Assembly (NCBI GenBank): GCA_036399495.1 | Contig: DASWMZ010000193.1 | Coordinates: 1 to 33,321 of the forward strand | From: Paradesertivirga sp036399495 | GTDB lineage: Bacteria; Bacteroidota; Bacteroidia; Sphingobacteriales; Sphingobacteriaceae | Direction: 5' to 3' | Length of the DNA: 33,321 bases | Part shown: positions 1 through 8,740 of the stretch, piece by piece | Numbering within the stretch: the stretch's first letter is position 1 | How the letters are laid out: each line of letters begins with the position of its first letter | Notes under the pieces: model-generated | The model's input: the letters and a program-made list of their open reading frames with translations, nothing else | Told to the model about the DNA's origin: nothing | Databases searched by the model: none | Translations under genes and position numbers: made by a program

Positions 1-101
1 TTAACCCTTGTCATTGCCACCAGAAAGATAAAGCGCAGGGAATCTCCTGTTATTTGACTGATGCTTCGAAAAGGTCTTCGGCTAGTGCTTCCAAACAGTG
101 C

Positions 102-137
102 AAAAAAAAAACCGTCCCATAATTGCTTATGAGACGG
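102..137 (-). terminator. Intrinsic terminator after the SPW-repeat gene
   Basis: Read on the minus strand, an 11-bp stem (arms at 127-137 and 112-122, one U-G wobble) closes a GCAA tetraloop at 123-126. It is followed by a run of ten T, seen as the A-tract at 102-111 on the plus strand. The stem begins 28 bases past the stop of the SPW-repeat gene, the right place for a rho-independent terminator. Seen directly in the sequence; function follows from the classic stem plus U-tract rule. Confidence 0.85.
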
Positions 138-164
138 CCTCGATACGTTATAGAGCCAATATAC

Positions 165-557
165 TTAATGCGCATGGCTGATATTTCCATCAACATGATC
201 TTTATGTGCATGCTGAGAAGTCTTTTCAGTAAATAAACCAGCACCAATTTCCATAATACCAACAATCAAGTGAGGCAGGTAAACGTATTCATCAAAGTTT
301 AACAACCATGGTGAAGCCGCTAAAAATATACCGGTTATCACATCCATAGTTAAATGTCCACTCATTGAAATTGCTTTTTTGCTGCCGCCTTCAAAATCTG
401 TCATGAATGCCAATCCTAAAATAAGGATCCCTACGGCTATAGCCACCCATTTGGCGCTGTCAACGTCTTCAAAATTAAATAACCAGGGTGCAGCGATTAA
501 TAATATTCCAGTTATGTAATCCAACACAGCGTGGAATTTTCGACTAATAAATCTCAT
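165..557 (-). CDS. SPW repeat-containing membrane protein
   Basis: 130-aa integral membrane protein with two internal repeats, each holding an APW/SPW signature: AAPWLFNF near residue 23 and ASPWLLNF near residue 82. Each is preceded by a D-x-I-T-G-I-x-L helix (DYITGILL, DVITGIFL). About four membrane segments alternate with short loops, and the tail is rich in His (SQHAHKDHVDG...SHAH), which could bind metal. The pattern matches the SPW family (PF03779 type), whose biochemical role is not established. The start is the ATG at 557; no strong ribosome-binding site precedes it. The next gene upstream on the same strand stops 146 bases away and a good terminator follows, so it is probably a single-gene unit. 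Sure of the family, not of the function. Confidence 0.85.
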   Translation of the reverse strand: MRFISRKFHAVLDYITGILLIAAPWLFNFEDVDSAKWVAIAVGILILGLAFMTDFEGGSKKAISMSGHLTMDVITGIFLAASPWLLNFDEYVYLPHLIVGIMEIGAGLFTEKTSQHAHKDHVDGNISHAH

Positions 558-703
558 AGTTTTAGTTTAAAGTTTCAAATTAGATGTATTTGAAATTCAA
601 CAATGAGCGTGCCATTGGAGTAAGTTCCTAAAAAAAGCTAACGACTAAGAGAAATTAGGGTAGTATCCGCTAATGAAACCGTATTTATACTTAATAGGAT
701 GGG

Positions 704-3247
704 TTAAAACCGTTGTCTTACAGCAACAGTAGCCTGCATTCCCTCGGCTGAGAATCCAGCCACTGCCCTAACTAATAAACGGTTAAAAGGTGCAATATAA
801 ATCCCTCCCCCATATCCATGATGAATAGTATTTGAATCCTCGTTCTTAATCCATACCCTTCCTGCATCATAAAAACCAATAAGCCCAAGACTCCCGGGTA
901 GTGTACGGTGAAATACATTTGGTAGCGAAATTCGAGTTTCCAAGTTGTTATAAACCAGATAATCTCCTGCAAACCGGAATTTCCGATAGCCCAACAGGTT
1001 ATCCTGGCTTCCTAAAAAAGCACTCTGGTAGAAGGCTGTTTCACCAAAAGTAAAACCGGCACCAATCCGGTTAGCAAGCACAATCTTCCCTTTTGAATCA
1101 AGCGATTTGTAAAAAGAAAATTGAGGAAATATCTGAGCATAAGTTCCGGCATATTTATTCACACCGTCATAACCCTGCATTAATACATTAAAGTGGATGC
1201 CCTTTGCAGGAAGTTTGCTGTCGTTTCGTGTATCCCAGCTTAGGTTGAGCACTAGTCCGGCATGAGTTTTATCTTGAGTTAAAGTTGGATCAGTAGAAGT
1301 TATAGTCGATGAATTGATGTATCGGTCGGAATTATCTTTTGCATTAAAAGAAAAGTGCTGCATAGACGGGCCAAACGTCATATTAAGATGATCCTTCAGT
1401 TTTATATTTAAAGTAGGATCGAACTGGTAAAAGGAGTAATTGACGCGGTAAAAAACCCTGAAATCACCTGTCTGATCAAAGAAAGTGTTGTTTCCTCTGC
1501 CAAAGTAATTTAAAATATTACCTCTTACATCCGCCACAGCGGCAACAGCTAGATCGGTATTTTTGAAAACCGATTTCCAGTCGCCTTTATATTGAAAAAT
1601 GATAGCTTTTGTACCTAAGCTCTTAACCACCGAAAACTTTTGAAGATTCGCATATTGATCTTTTCGGAAGCCTGCTTGTTTATGTTTGTAGGCCACTCCC
1701 AAAAAGAGACCGTCGATAGCACGCAGATTGCCGGTTGGAGAAAATCCTGATTTATTCGAATACTTATCCGTGAAGGATTTCTTCACATTTACTGTATCGT
1801 TAGAAAGGTGTTTATTGAATCGCTTGTTTGTATCGATAAAATAGTCGTGATCTCTATTTTCATAAACATCTACCTTTGACCTAGATGCCGCAACCTGATA
1901 ATTCTTTTTCCCTTCACCTCCCACTATACGTAATTTAATAGGACTCAAAGGAGCGTTAATTTGAATTACATCATCCCCCTTACCTGCAAAGAGTCTGATT
2001 TCTTTCGTAATAGCAGGCTCAAACACGTTTTGAAATAAAACCCTGTTGTCATTACCTGCAGAATGTAAGTTTTTGATCCGGACACCTAGGTTACCCTTGT
2101 CGGCTTCTACAAACTGAATTAATTCAGCACTGTCGGATGTTCTAATATCTACAGTAGAATATAAAAATCGAAAATATTTATCCATTGCCGTAGCCAAATT
2201 ATCCCGGCGACTTTTAAGTGTCTGAAATATTTTATCCTTTCTAAGATGCAAAGCTGAACCAGGCAATTTATTAACTGCTTTCATTAAGATTTCATCCGGC
2301 AAAGCCGATACAAATTGGCGTGTAACTTCCATCCATTCCTCATGGGTGTATTGGTTTAGAAACTGCTGATTTAGTTTCCTTCCATTGATGAAAAATGCGT
2401 TCACGTTTTTGATTTCAGGATTAAATCCTTCAAGGAACGATAAAAGGCTTGTTCCTGAGACTTTTTTAGGCAATGTACCTTCATTAACAAAAAGCGCCTG
2501 ATCCCGATCTCTTGGAACAACCAGGTAATTCTTTGATTCTCCATTGCGAACAGGCACCCAACGCCACTGATCTTCATGTCTACCCCAATCTGCAATCAAC
2601 AGATCTAATAATCTGGCTCTAAAGAAAGTGTGAGTATCTACAGTGTTATTACTATTAGAATCGAGTTTGCTAAGCATCTCAAAAGTATTCTCTGAAGTAC
2701 CATATGGTTCACGCCTTTCTAACAGGCAAACCGTACCTGCAAAATCTTCTTCGAATTCCCCTAAAACTTTGTCGTCTGCGACATATCCTATTATGGGATC
2801 GGTATGCGGAACTCTTACGGCTCTTGCCAATACGGGTACAATTAAAGCCGAAAAAGGATGTTGCGCAGAAAAATTATCATCTAGCCATTCTTCGTATAAA
2901 GAACCATGAATTATTTTAGGAGCTAAGCCGTTTGTAAACTTTTCAACGGTACGTAAAACCCACTCGTTGCCTGCGCTATCAAGTAGTCGTAATGAGCGGG
3001 ATTGATTGCCGCCACCCAGTTTAACCGGTTTCATTCCGCCATTAGCTTTAGAAATTCTTATTATCGGAAGTTTAGTAGGAGCCGCCCATTCCTGCCGGTA
3101 GTTCGTTCCAAATAGCTTTATGTGCCTGGCTGATACATTATTGTACGCCGGGCGGATGGCTACAACAATGCTGTCATCGTCGAAATGACTTTGGGCCGTA
3201 GCATTTATGGAAATAATAAAAAGTAAAAAGGTTAGCGATCTTATCAT
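704..3247 (-). CDS. Secreted BamA/TamA-like outer membrane barrel protein with kinase-like N-terminal region
   Basis: 847-aa protein with an N-terminal signal peptide (residues 1-19, ending ATAQS). The last third (about residues 500-847) is rich in alternating aromatic strands and ends in VRQRF with a terminal Phe, as in Omp85/bacterial surface antigen barrels. It contains NLSWDTRND near 675, a typical barrel motif of this family, and a late strand GFYDAGRVW. Residues about 70-260 do not look like POTRA domains. They hold a glycine-rich loop (GGGNQS, 78-83), a VLRTVEK strand (97-103), a D-W-G-R-H-E-D-Q-W segment (220-228) and a P-R-D-R-D-Q segment (245-250), in the order expected for an atypical kinase fold such as HipA or lipid-kinase-like proteins. 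The barrel call is well supported; the kinase resemblance is inference. Its partner and substrate are unknown. It is transcribed away from the PAP2 gene. Confidence 0.8.
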   Translation of the reverse strand: MIRSLTFLLFIISINATAQSHFDDDSIVVAIRPAYNNVSARHIKLFGTNYRQEWAAPTKLPIIRISKANGGMKPVKLGGGNQSRSLRLLDSAGNEWVLRTVEKFTNGLAPKIIHGSLYEEWLDDNFSAQHPFSALIVPVLARAVRVPHTDPIIGYVADDKVLGEFEEDFAGTVCLLERREPYGTSENTFEMLSKLDSNSNNTVDTHTFFRARLLDLLIADWGRHEDQWRWVPVRNGESKNYLVVPRDRDQALFVNEGTLPKKVSGTSLLSFLEGFNPEIKNVNAFFINGRKLNQQFLNQYTHEEWMEVTRQFVSALPDEILMKAVNKLPGSALHLRKDKIFQTLKSRRDNLATAMDKYFRFLYSTVDIRTSDSAELIQFVEADKGNLGVRIKNLHSAGNDNRVLFQNVFEPAITKEIRLFAGKGDDVIQINAPLSPIKLRIVGGEGKKNYQVAASRSKVDVYENRDHDYFIDTNKRFNKHLSNDTVNVKKSFTDKYSNKSGFSPTGNLRAIDGLFLGVAYKHKQAGFRKDQYANLQKFSVVKSLGTKAIIFQYKGDWKSVFKNTDLAVAAVADVRGNILNYFGRGNNTFFDQTGDFRVFYRVNYSFYQFDPTLNIKLKDHLNMTFGPSMQHFSFNAKDNSDRYINSSTITSTDPTLTQDKTHAGLVLNLSWDTRNDSKLPAKGIHFNVLMQGYDGVNKYAGTYAQIFPQFSFYKSLDSKGKIVLANRIGAGFTFGETAFYQSAFLGSQDNLLGYRKFRFAGDYLVYNNLETRISLPNVFHRTLPGSLGLIGFYDAGRVWIKNEDSNTIHHGYGGGIYIAPFNRLLVRAVAGFSAEGMQATVAVRQRF

Positions 3248-3461
3248 AAGTAGCGAGCCATGAACACATAACGACTTAAGCCTTTGAGTGTTTGTGTATT
3301 AAAGTGCATGTTTTGAGGTAAGGGACTTTAAACAAATGACAAGTAATGGAGTTTATCAATTGATTATATCCGTTAGGCGAAATTACAACTATTATATTAG
3401 GTATTGAAGATTTAAGCGAGCCTAACAAATCCTAACTTCTCGTTAAAAACTTGTTCTATCG

Positions 3462-4094
3462 ATGACTCTTAATCGAAAACGTATTCTTTTCTATGTACTT
3501 GGTGTTTTACTAGCAGGATTTATTCTATTAACAACACTTGTATTCCTATTCCCAAATTCCGGTATTGACCAAAATTTCTCAGCAGAAATTCAGGAGCACC
3601 AGATGCCTGCTTTAAATGTCTTAATGAGAGTAATTAGCTATGTAGGAGTTTTCCCCTATTCGATGGTAATGGTACTCATAACAGCATTCGTATTTCTGAT
3701 TTTTAATTATAAAAAAGAGGCTTTGTTTATCTGTTTTACGCTGATTTCGGGACTCGTAAGTTCTGTATTAAAAATTTTGGTGAACAGACCGCGGCCAACT
3801 GAAGACGTTGTTAGAATTATTGAAAAGGCAAAAAACCAAAGCTTTCCTAGCGGCCATGTGCTTTTCTATGTTCTCTTTTTTGGGTTTTTAGCGGTACTTA
3901 TGTTTAACCTTAAAAGCATTGCAAAACCCTTACGATTTATTATCGGAGGTATCTCTTTATTCATGGTCTTTACGGTGCCGTTTTCACGGGTATATCTAGG
4001 CGCCCATTGGTTTACAGATGTTTTGGGCGGCTTCCTGTTAGGGATGCTTTGCTTATTGATTTTGAGTTATATGTATTTGCGAAAGGCTAATTAA
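3462..4094 (+). CDS. PAP2-family membrane phosphatase
   Basis: 210-aa membrane protein with the three PAP2 phosphatase motifs in order: K-x6-R-P (KILVNRPRP, near residues 107-115), P-S-G-H (near 129-132) and S-R-x5-H-x3-D (SRVYLGAHWFTD, near 176-187). About six membrane helices, with TM1 at 9-30. Family members remove phosphate from phosphatidate, phosphatidylglycerophosphate or undecaprenyl pyrophosphate at the outer face of the inner membrane; which one applies here cannot be read from the sequence. The start ATG at 3462 follows a 214-base divergent intergenic region with no clear promoter consensus. The stop is one base ahead of the next ATG, so the EamA gene is almost certainly co-transcribed and translationally coupled. 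Confidence 0.9.
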   Translation: MTLNRKRILFYVLGVLLAGFILLTTLVFLFPNSGIDQNFSAEIQEHQMPALNVLMRVISYVGVFPYSMVMVLITAFVFLIFNYKKEALFICFTLISGLVSSVLKILVNRPRPTEDVVRIIEKAKNQSFPSGHVLFYVLFFGFLAVLMFNLKSIAKPLRFIIGGISLFMVFTVPFSRVYLGAHWFTDVLGGFLLGMLCLLILSYMYLRKAN

Positions 4095-4095
4095 T

Positions 4096-4509
4096 ATGTG
4101 GTGGATGTATGCGCTCTTATCAGCTCTTTTTGCTGCCTTAACAGCAATATTTGCAAAAGTTGGGATTAAAGGTGTTGATTCCGATCTCGCAACTGCGATA
4201 AGAACAGTGATTATATTATTTATAGCCTGGGTTATTGTTTACTTCAAAGGAGCGCACTCAGGTTTAAGTACGCTTTCCCGGACTAATTACTTATTTATAC
4301 TTCTATCCGGTGCCGCTACAGGCTTATCATGGATTTTTTACTTTCGTGCTCTACAGTTGGGACCGGTATCTAAAGTGGCGGTTGTAGATAAGTTGAGTGT
4401 AGCAATAGCTATTTTATTAGCGGTTTTATTTCTGAATGAGCCACTAACATTTAAAACTGTTGTTGCCGCGGCCTTGATCATTGCAGGTACCATCGTCATG
4501 ATTTACTGA
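4096..4509 (+). CDS. Single-domain EamA/DMT-type transporter
   Basis: 137-aa hydrophobic protein with five predicted membrane helices: about residues 3-20, 31-50, 66-85, 93-112 and 118-136. It carries the EamA-type pattern W-x-F-Y-x-R-A-L-Q-L-G-P-V-S-K-V near the middle and ends in a helix A-A-L-I-I-A-G-T. It has one EamA unit instead of the usual two, the size seen in small drug/metabolite transporters that pair as dimers, and in ArnE/ArnF-like flippase subunits. It starts one base after the PAP2 stop. The pairing with a phosphatase suggests, as inference only, a role in moving or recycling a phosphorylated lipid or product. Substrate unknown. Confidence 0.85.
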   Translation: MWWMYALLSALFAALTAIFAKVGIKGVDSDLATAIRTVIILFIAWVIVYFKGAHSGLSTLSRTNYLFILLSGAATGLSWIFYFRALQLGPVSKVAVVDKLSVAIAILLAVLFLNEPLTFKTVVAAALIIAGTIVMIY

Positions 4510-4677
4510 TCAGGCGCTTTCCATCCTTCTTCAAGACTTACACTCACCACCGTTCAAATGTAGATGTGGATAATTGTGCTGAATTAGATATAACTATTTA
4601 ACTACAGCCTCCGTAATAAGAACACGCTCTCCCAATAAACCCGCTTTAAAGTACACCAGACAGCTCTGTAAAGACAT

Positions 4678-5124
4678 ATGGAATCAAAAATCTTATCCTC
4701 CACAGGTTTCCTGCATGAATTTAGTGTTGAAGAACTTTATGTTTTAACAACTCATTGGTTAACCGACATTTCTTATTTCGAACAGGAAATAACTTATTTT
4801 CAATCCCTTATTACCAGATATTTTTTGCCTCATGTTGAGGAAGAAAATATGTTGCTTATTTCCAGCATATCAGATCATTTCAAATCGCTGGAAAGCAGAA
4901 AAGAACAAATTAAAGTAAGTATTATTGAGCATCAGAAACAACTAAGCAGATTACTGGATAAAGCTCATATTGATAATGAACCCCAATTAAATGCCCTTCA
5001 CACCAATCTGGAGGGTAAGCTTTTTGATTTTATCAAAACTCTTCGTCAGGTAAAGCTTGAGTTTTTTAACGCAACGAAATTTTCAGGCAAAATAAAACGT
5101 CCGGGCTTTTCACCTGATTTTTGA
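4678..5124 (+). CDS. Conserved-looking helical protein of unknown function
   Basis: 148 aa, soluble, no signal peptide or membrane segment. The sequence is almost all helical, with heptad-like spacing from about residue 55 to 130 (segments such as SLESRKEQIKVSIIEHQKQL and the Leu-rich stretch after residue 100), so a coiled coil or helical bundle is likely. A charged VEEEN segment lies near 53-57 and the C-terminus is basic and Pro-rich (KIKRPGFSPDF). I do not recognise the family. It is separated by 168 bases from the EamA gene and by nearly 290 from the next gene, so it may be monocistronic. The ATG at 4678 gives the first full open frame; no strong ribosome-binding site is seen. Confidence 0.6.
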   Translation: MESKILSSTGFLHEFSVEELYVLTTHWLTDISYFEQEITYFQSLITRYFLPHVEEENMLLISSISDHFKSLESRKEQIKVSIIEHQKQLSRLLDKAHIDNEPQLNALHTNLEGKLFDFIKTLRQVKLEFFNATKFSGKIKRPGFSPDF

Positions 5125-5415
5125 CGAATTACTGAACTATCTACGTACTGGTATTAAAAATATACTGGTCGCAAGGTAAAGCGCTGTGTCATAACGTAGA
5201 ATTTTAAGCTAACAATAAGGCCGTATTTAAATAATATTTAATGATTTAATCTTCAGTTATTTCTTAACAATCTACTTAATAGAACAAATTATGTAAATTG
5301 TAATTATAACTTCTTTAGTATTCAGCTCTGTTTGTTGTATTAAATGAAACTATGCGATTTAAACCCTCGTAAGTAAAATTGAAACACCACCAATTATTAT
5401 ACGTACACCCTTTTG

Positions 5416-7377
5416 ATGAGAGAAAGAAGAACTAACACGTCGCGGCCTGACTTAGGGGTATCGTTGGCATGTGGGATTACTACAATCATCATCTCAATTA
5501 CTGTGCTTTCGGGCTGGGCCTTTATGCCTGACCTTATGATTGGTCCTGCGGCAAACTATATTGGCACGAACCCGGTTTCTGCAAGTATTTTCTTCTTATT
5601 CGGATGTTGGATTATTGGTGTAGTCAAAGGAAGTCAAACTCAGATTTCTTATATATCCACGATCGTATTACTGATCAGCGTTCCTGTGGCGCTTTCTAAA
5701 CTAACCGATGTATACTACAATACGGGTTTAAATTACGATACTTTATTGTTTACACAGGCTGTTGGCTACCACTATATGGCCCCCAGTGTTGCAATCAGCT
5801 TTTTATCTATGAGTATGGCTATTCTGGTAGCATTGTTCGATAATAAAATAAAAGAATATATTTTTCAGGCCTTAGTGGTAATAGCACTCTCTATCAGTTC
5901 GGTGTATCTATGCGCAAACCTATATAGATACGGCTCTATGCATTATGAGTTTCAAAGTCCAATGTCTTTAAACACCAGCTTCTGCATTGTACTGGTGGCT
6001 ATCGGAATGTTATATGTTTTTCCACATAAGGGCTTTATGCGCCCGGTAATGTCAAATAAGCTGGGTGGAGTTTTAGGAAGAAAAATTCTTCCACTTTTAA
6101 TTATAGCACAAATCTTTGTGGGCGGAATGCGCGTTTGGGGGCAGAATCTGGAGTTGTATAATACAGAATTTGGGGTATCACTTCATGTTGTTATAACTAC
6201 AGTGTTCTCATTTATTCTGGCCTACTATTTCTCCGACATTTTAAATAATATTGATGCTTCCCGTAAGAATTACGAGGATGAATTAGAGAAGAAGAGTAAG
6301 CAATTATTTGAATCCGAATTGCTTCTTGAGCGCACAGCTTATATTACCAAAGTAGGTGGCTGGGAAATTAAGCTTCCTGAAAATAGCGTCTCTTATACCA
6401 AAGAACTTTATAGGATACGGGAAATGGACGAAAACACAGAGGTCGATTTTCGTGATTCGATGAATGCCTATACAGCTGAATCTGCTAAAGAAATGTTAAA
6501 GTTTTACCATCAGGCTATTAAAGATGGAAAACCTTATTCTTTAGAAGCAAAATTAATTACGGCGAAAAACCGCGAGATTTGGGTAAAAGTTATAGGTCAT
6601 CCCGTGTTTGATGAATGGGGAAATATCACAGGCATACGAGGCACCTTGCAGGATATCGACGAAAGCAAAAAGAAGGAGATTTTGCTACAGCAAACATTGG
6701 ATATTATACACGACCAGAACAACCGGCTGAAAAATTTCACTCACATTGTATCTCATAATCTGCGAAACCATGCCGCTAATATTAAGAGTTCCCTTAATTT
6801 ATATGCGAATGAGGAATCGGAAGTTGAAAAGGATTTGATCTTAAAGGTTACAAATAAAGCGGCCGACTCTTTAAATCATACCATTGCCGATTTAAGCGAA
6901 ATAGTTGCTGTACAATCGGCCTCTAAACAACTAAAAACCGAGTTACATTTTACAACCGTTTTCAAAACAGCAAAAGATGTTTTGATGAACCAAATCATTG
7001 AGTCTAATGCTCATGTTACTACTGATTTTTCTGCTTGTAATATAATAAATTATGTACCCGCGTATCTTGAAAGCATCTTTCATAATTTACTTAGTAATGC
7101 TTTAAAATACCGCAGGACTGACGTTCGTCCCGAAATCAAGATTGTATCAGGTATTGAAAATGATCGGATTTCCCTTACTTTTTCCGACAATGGCTTAGGG
7201 ATCGATCTTGAGAAATACAGAGAAAAACTGTTCGGGATGTATAAAACTTTTCACAGACATCCTGAGGCTACCGGTGTTGGATTATATCTCACTAAGAATC
7301 AGGTAGAGTCTTTAGGTGGGAATATTCTTGTAGAGAGCGAAGTGAATGTTGGTACTACATTCAAAATAATTTTTTAG
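5416..7377 (+). CDS. Multi-pass membrane PAS sensor histidine kinase
   Basis: 653 aa from the ATG at 5416; an upstream in-frame TTG at 5413 is a less likely start. The N-terminal 280 residues hold about eight membrane helices forming a membrane-embedded sensor. A short coiled coil (about 285-310) leads to a PAS domain (about 315-425, with GGWEIKL and GIRGTLQDID). The kinase core follows: H box I-V-S-H-N-L-R-N-H with phospho-acceptor near His447, N box LLSNALKYRR, G1 DNGLGID, F box LFGMYKTFH and G2 GVGLYLTKN. All catalytic boxes are intact. No response regulator lies beside it, so its partner must be elsewhere. It ends eight bases from the convergent stop of the NtrB-like kinase, with no visible terminator between. 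Confidence 0.9.
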   Translation: MRERRTNTSRPDLGVSLACGITTIIISITVLSGWAFMPDLMIGPAANYIGTNPVSASIFFLFGCWIIGVVKGSQTQISYISTIVLLISVPVALSKLTDVYYNTGLNYDTLLFTQAVGYHYMAPSVAISFLSMSMAILVALFDNKIKEYIFQALVVIALSISSVYLCANLYRYGSMHYEFQSPMSLNTSFCIVLVAIGMLYVFPHKGFMRPVMSNKLGGVLGRKILPLLIIAQIFVGGMRVWGQNLELYNTEFGVSLHVVITTVFSFILAYYFSDILNNIDASRKNYEDELEKKSKQLFESELLLERTAYITKVGGWEIKLPENSVSYTKELYRIREMDENTEVDFRDSMNAYTAESAKEMLKFYHQAIKDGKPYSLEAKLITAKNREIWVKVIGHPVFDEWGNITGIRGTLQDIDESKKKEILLQQTLDIIHDQNNRLKNFTHIVSHNLRNHAANIKSSLNLYANEESEVEKDLILKVTNKAADSLNHTIADLSEIVAVQSASKQLKTELHFTTVFKTAKDVLMNQIIESNAHVTTDFSACNIINYVPAYLESIFHNLLSNALKYRRTDVRPEIKIVSGIENDRISLTFSDNGLGIDLEKYREKLFGMYKTFHRHPEATGVGLYLTKNQVESLGGNILVESEVNVGTTFKIIF

Positions 7378-7385
7378 TTGCGAAA

Positions 7386-8726
7386 CTATATCGTAAGCAT
7401 AAAGCTCGTCCCCACTCCTTCAATTGTTTCCACCTGAATATTCCCCTTATGCAACATCATTATCTGTTTGCATAAATTCAATCCGATACCAGATCCGGTT
7501 TTTTTGGTACTGAAAAATGGAATAAAGATTTTATCCAAAAGCTCTTGCGGTATCCCTTGGCCATTATCCGTTACTTTTATAATGCATTTCCGACTAGCAT
7601 CATATTCGGCCGACAAAGAGATTTTTGGGTTAACTCTACCTTTCACCGCATCAATAGCATTTACCAATAGATTTATCAACACTTGCTCGAGCAGGCTCGA
7701 ATCAGCTTCGATCTGTATGGATGGATCTTTCAGAATGATTTCGAGGTCAATATCTAGCGCGCTCAAACCGGGAGCCATCAAATTACTTTGACTTTCGAAT
7801 AAATCCCTTACAAGTGTTTTCTCCAGATTAAGTGTAGTAATTTTGCTAAGATTACGGTAAGTGTCTGCAAATTTCAGCAACCCTTCACTGCGCTTTCTGA
7901 TAGTTTCAAGCCCAACTTCCAAATCTTCCCGGTAGGATGGCTGAGCTTCTTTCTTTGTGATTGACTCTTCTACAAGGTTATTCAGTGTACTTGCCAGTGA
8001 TGAAATTGGCGCGATTGAATTCATGATTTCATGCGTCATAACGCGTAGTAATCGCGACCATGCATCAGCTTCTGTTTCTTCCAAAGCCTCGCTAATATTT
8101 TGGAAAGTAACCAGTTTGTATTGTTGCTGATTGGTTTGAAAAGCGGTTGCGTTCATCAATAATTTAGCCTGACTTTTTGATAGTAAAAGCGTTATTAATT
8201 TACTTTCCCCCAAAGGGATATTGGAGATTTCGTCGAATAAACGCTTGTTTCTTTTTTCTAGCGCCGAGATATTTTTAAGATGAGGCAGATTGAGCATTTT
8301 TTTTAAAGAATCATTCATCCAAACCACATCACCCTGCGAAAGATTATAGGAAATAATACCGGTATCAACTATTTCTAAAATCTGCTGAAGGTATTGATAT
8401 TGGGTTTCCTTTTCTTTTGAAGCTTGCCTGAAAGAATCGTTGAGCTGATTAAATGCAATATGTAATGGCTGTAGCTCTAGGGGTGCTTCCTTTACACCAA
8501 ATCGCCGAGAGAAATCACGATAGTGTATAGCTTCGGTAAATTGTTCAAGTTCCTCATACACTTTGCGCTGATAATGGAATATATCATACAATTGGTAAAT
8601 GATAAATGGACATAAAATGATGGAAAGTATGATATAATCTTGTAAGATTAACCATATAAGCAATCCAAAACTTATGGGGATCAAGATAATCCGGAACAAT
8701 ATTTTTTGCTCGTATGGCTTAAACAT
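7386..8726 (-). CDS. NtrB/NtrY-like membrane sensor histidine kinase
   Basis: 446 aa with two closely spaced membrane helices at about 9-28 and 30-47 and almost no periplasmic loop, so it probably senses a membrane or cytoplasmic signal. A HAMP-like/linker region and a PAS-like domain (about 105-215) lead to the H box M-T-H-E-I-M-N-S with phospho-acceptor His232. The N box LLVNAIDAV, G1 DNGQGIP, F box PFFSTK and G2 GSGIGLNL are all intact. The HExxN pattern matches kinases paired with sigma-54 response regulators. The gene starts 14 bases after the stop of such a regulator on the same strand, so the two form an operon and a cognate pair. A weak GAAGAG sequence precedes the ATG. Confidence 0.92.
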   Translation of the reverse strand: MFKPYEQKILFRIILIPISFGLLIWLILQDYIILSIILCPFIIYQLYDIFHYQRKVYEELEQFTEAIHYRDFSRRFGVKEAPLELQPLHIAFNQLNDSFRQASKEKETQYQYLQQILEIVDTGIISYNLSQGDVVWMNDSLKKMLNLPHLKNISALEKRNKRLFDEISNIPLGESKLITLLLSKSQAKLLMNATAFQTNQQQYKLVTFQNISEALEETEADAWSRLLRVMTHEIMNSIAPISSLASTLNNLVEESITKKEAQPSYREDLEVGLETIRKRSEGLLKFADTYRNLSKITTLNLEKTLVRDLFESQSNLMAPGLSALDIDLEIILKDPSIQIEADSSLLEQVLINLLVNAIDAVKGRVNPKISLSAEYDASRKCIIKVTDNGQGIPQELLDKIFIPFFSTKKTGSGIGLNLCKQIMMLHKGNIQVETIEGVGTSFMLTI

Positions 8727-8740
8727 ACTCTTCGTTCCGC

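Noticed and set aside
1..84. Short minus-strand open frame ending in TAA at position 1-3
   Set aside because: It has no start codon and is closed upstream by a stop at 82-84; only 27 codons, with no recognised motif, and it lies downstream of a good terminator.
5413..5415. TTG as start of the PAS histidine kinase
   Set aside because: An ATG follows directly in frame at 5416 and is the simpler start.
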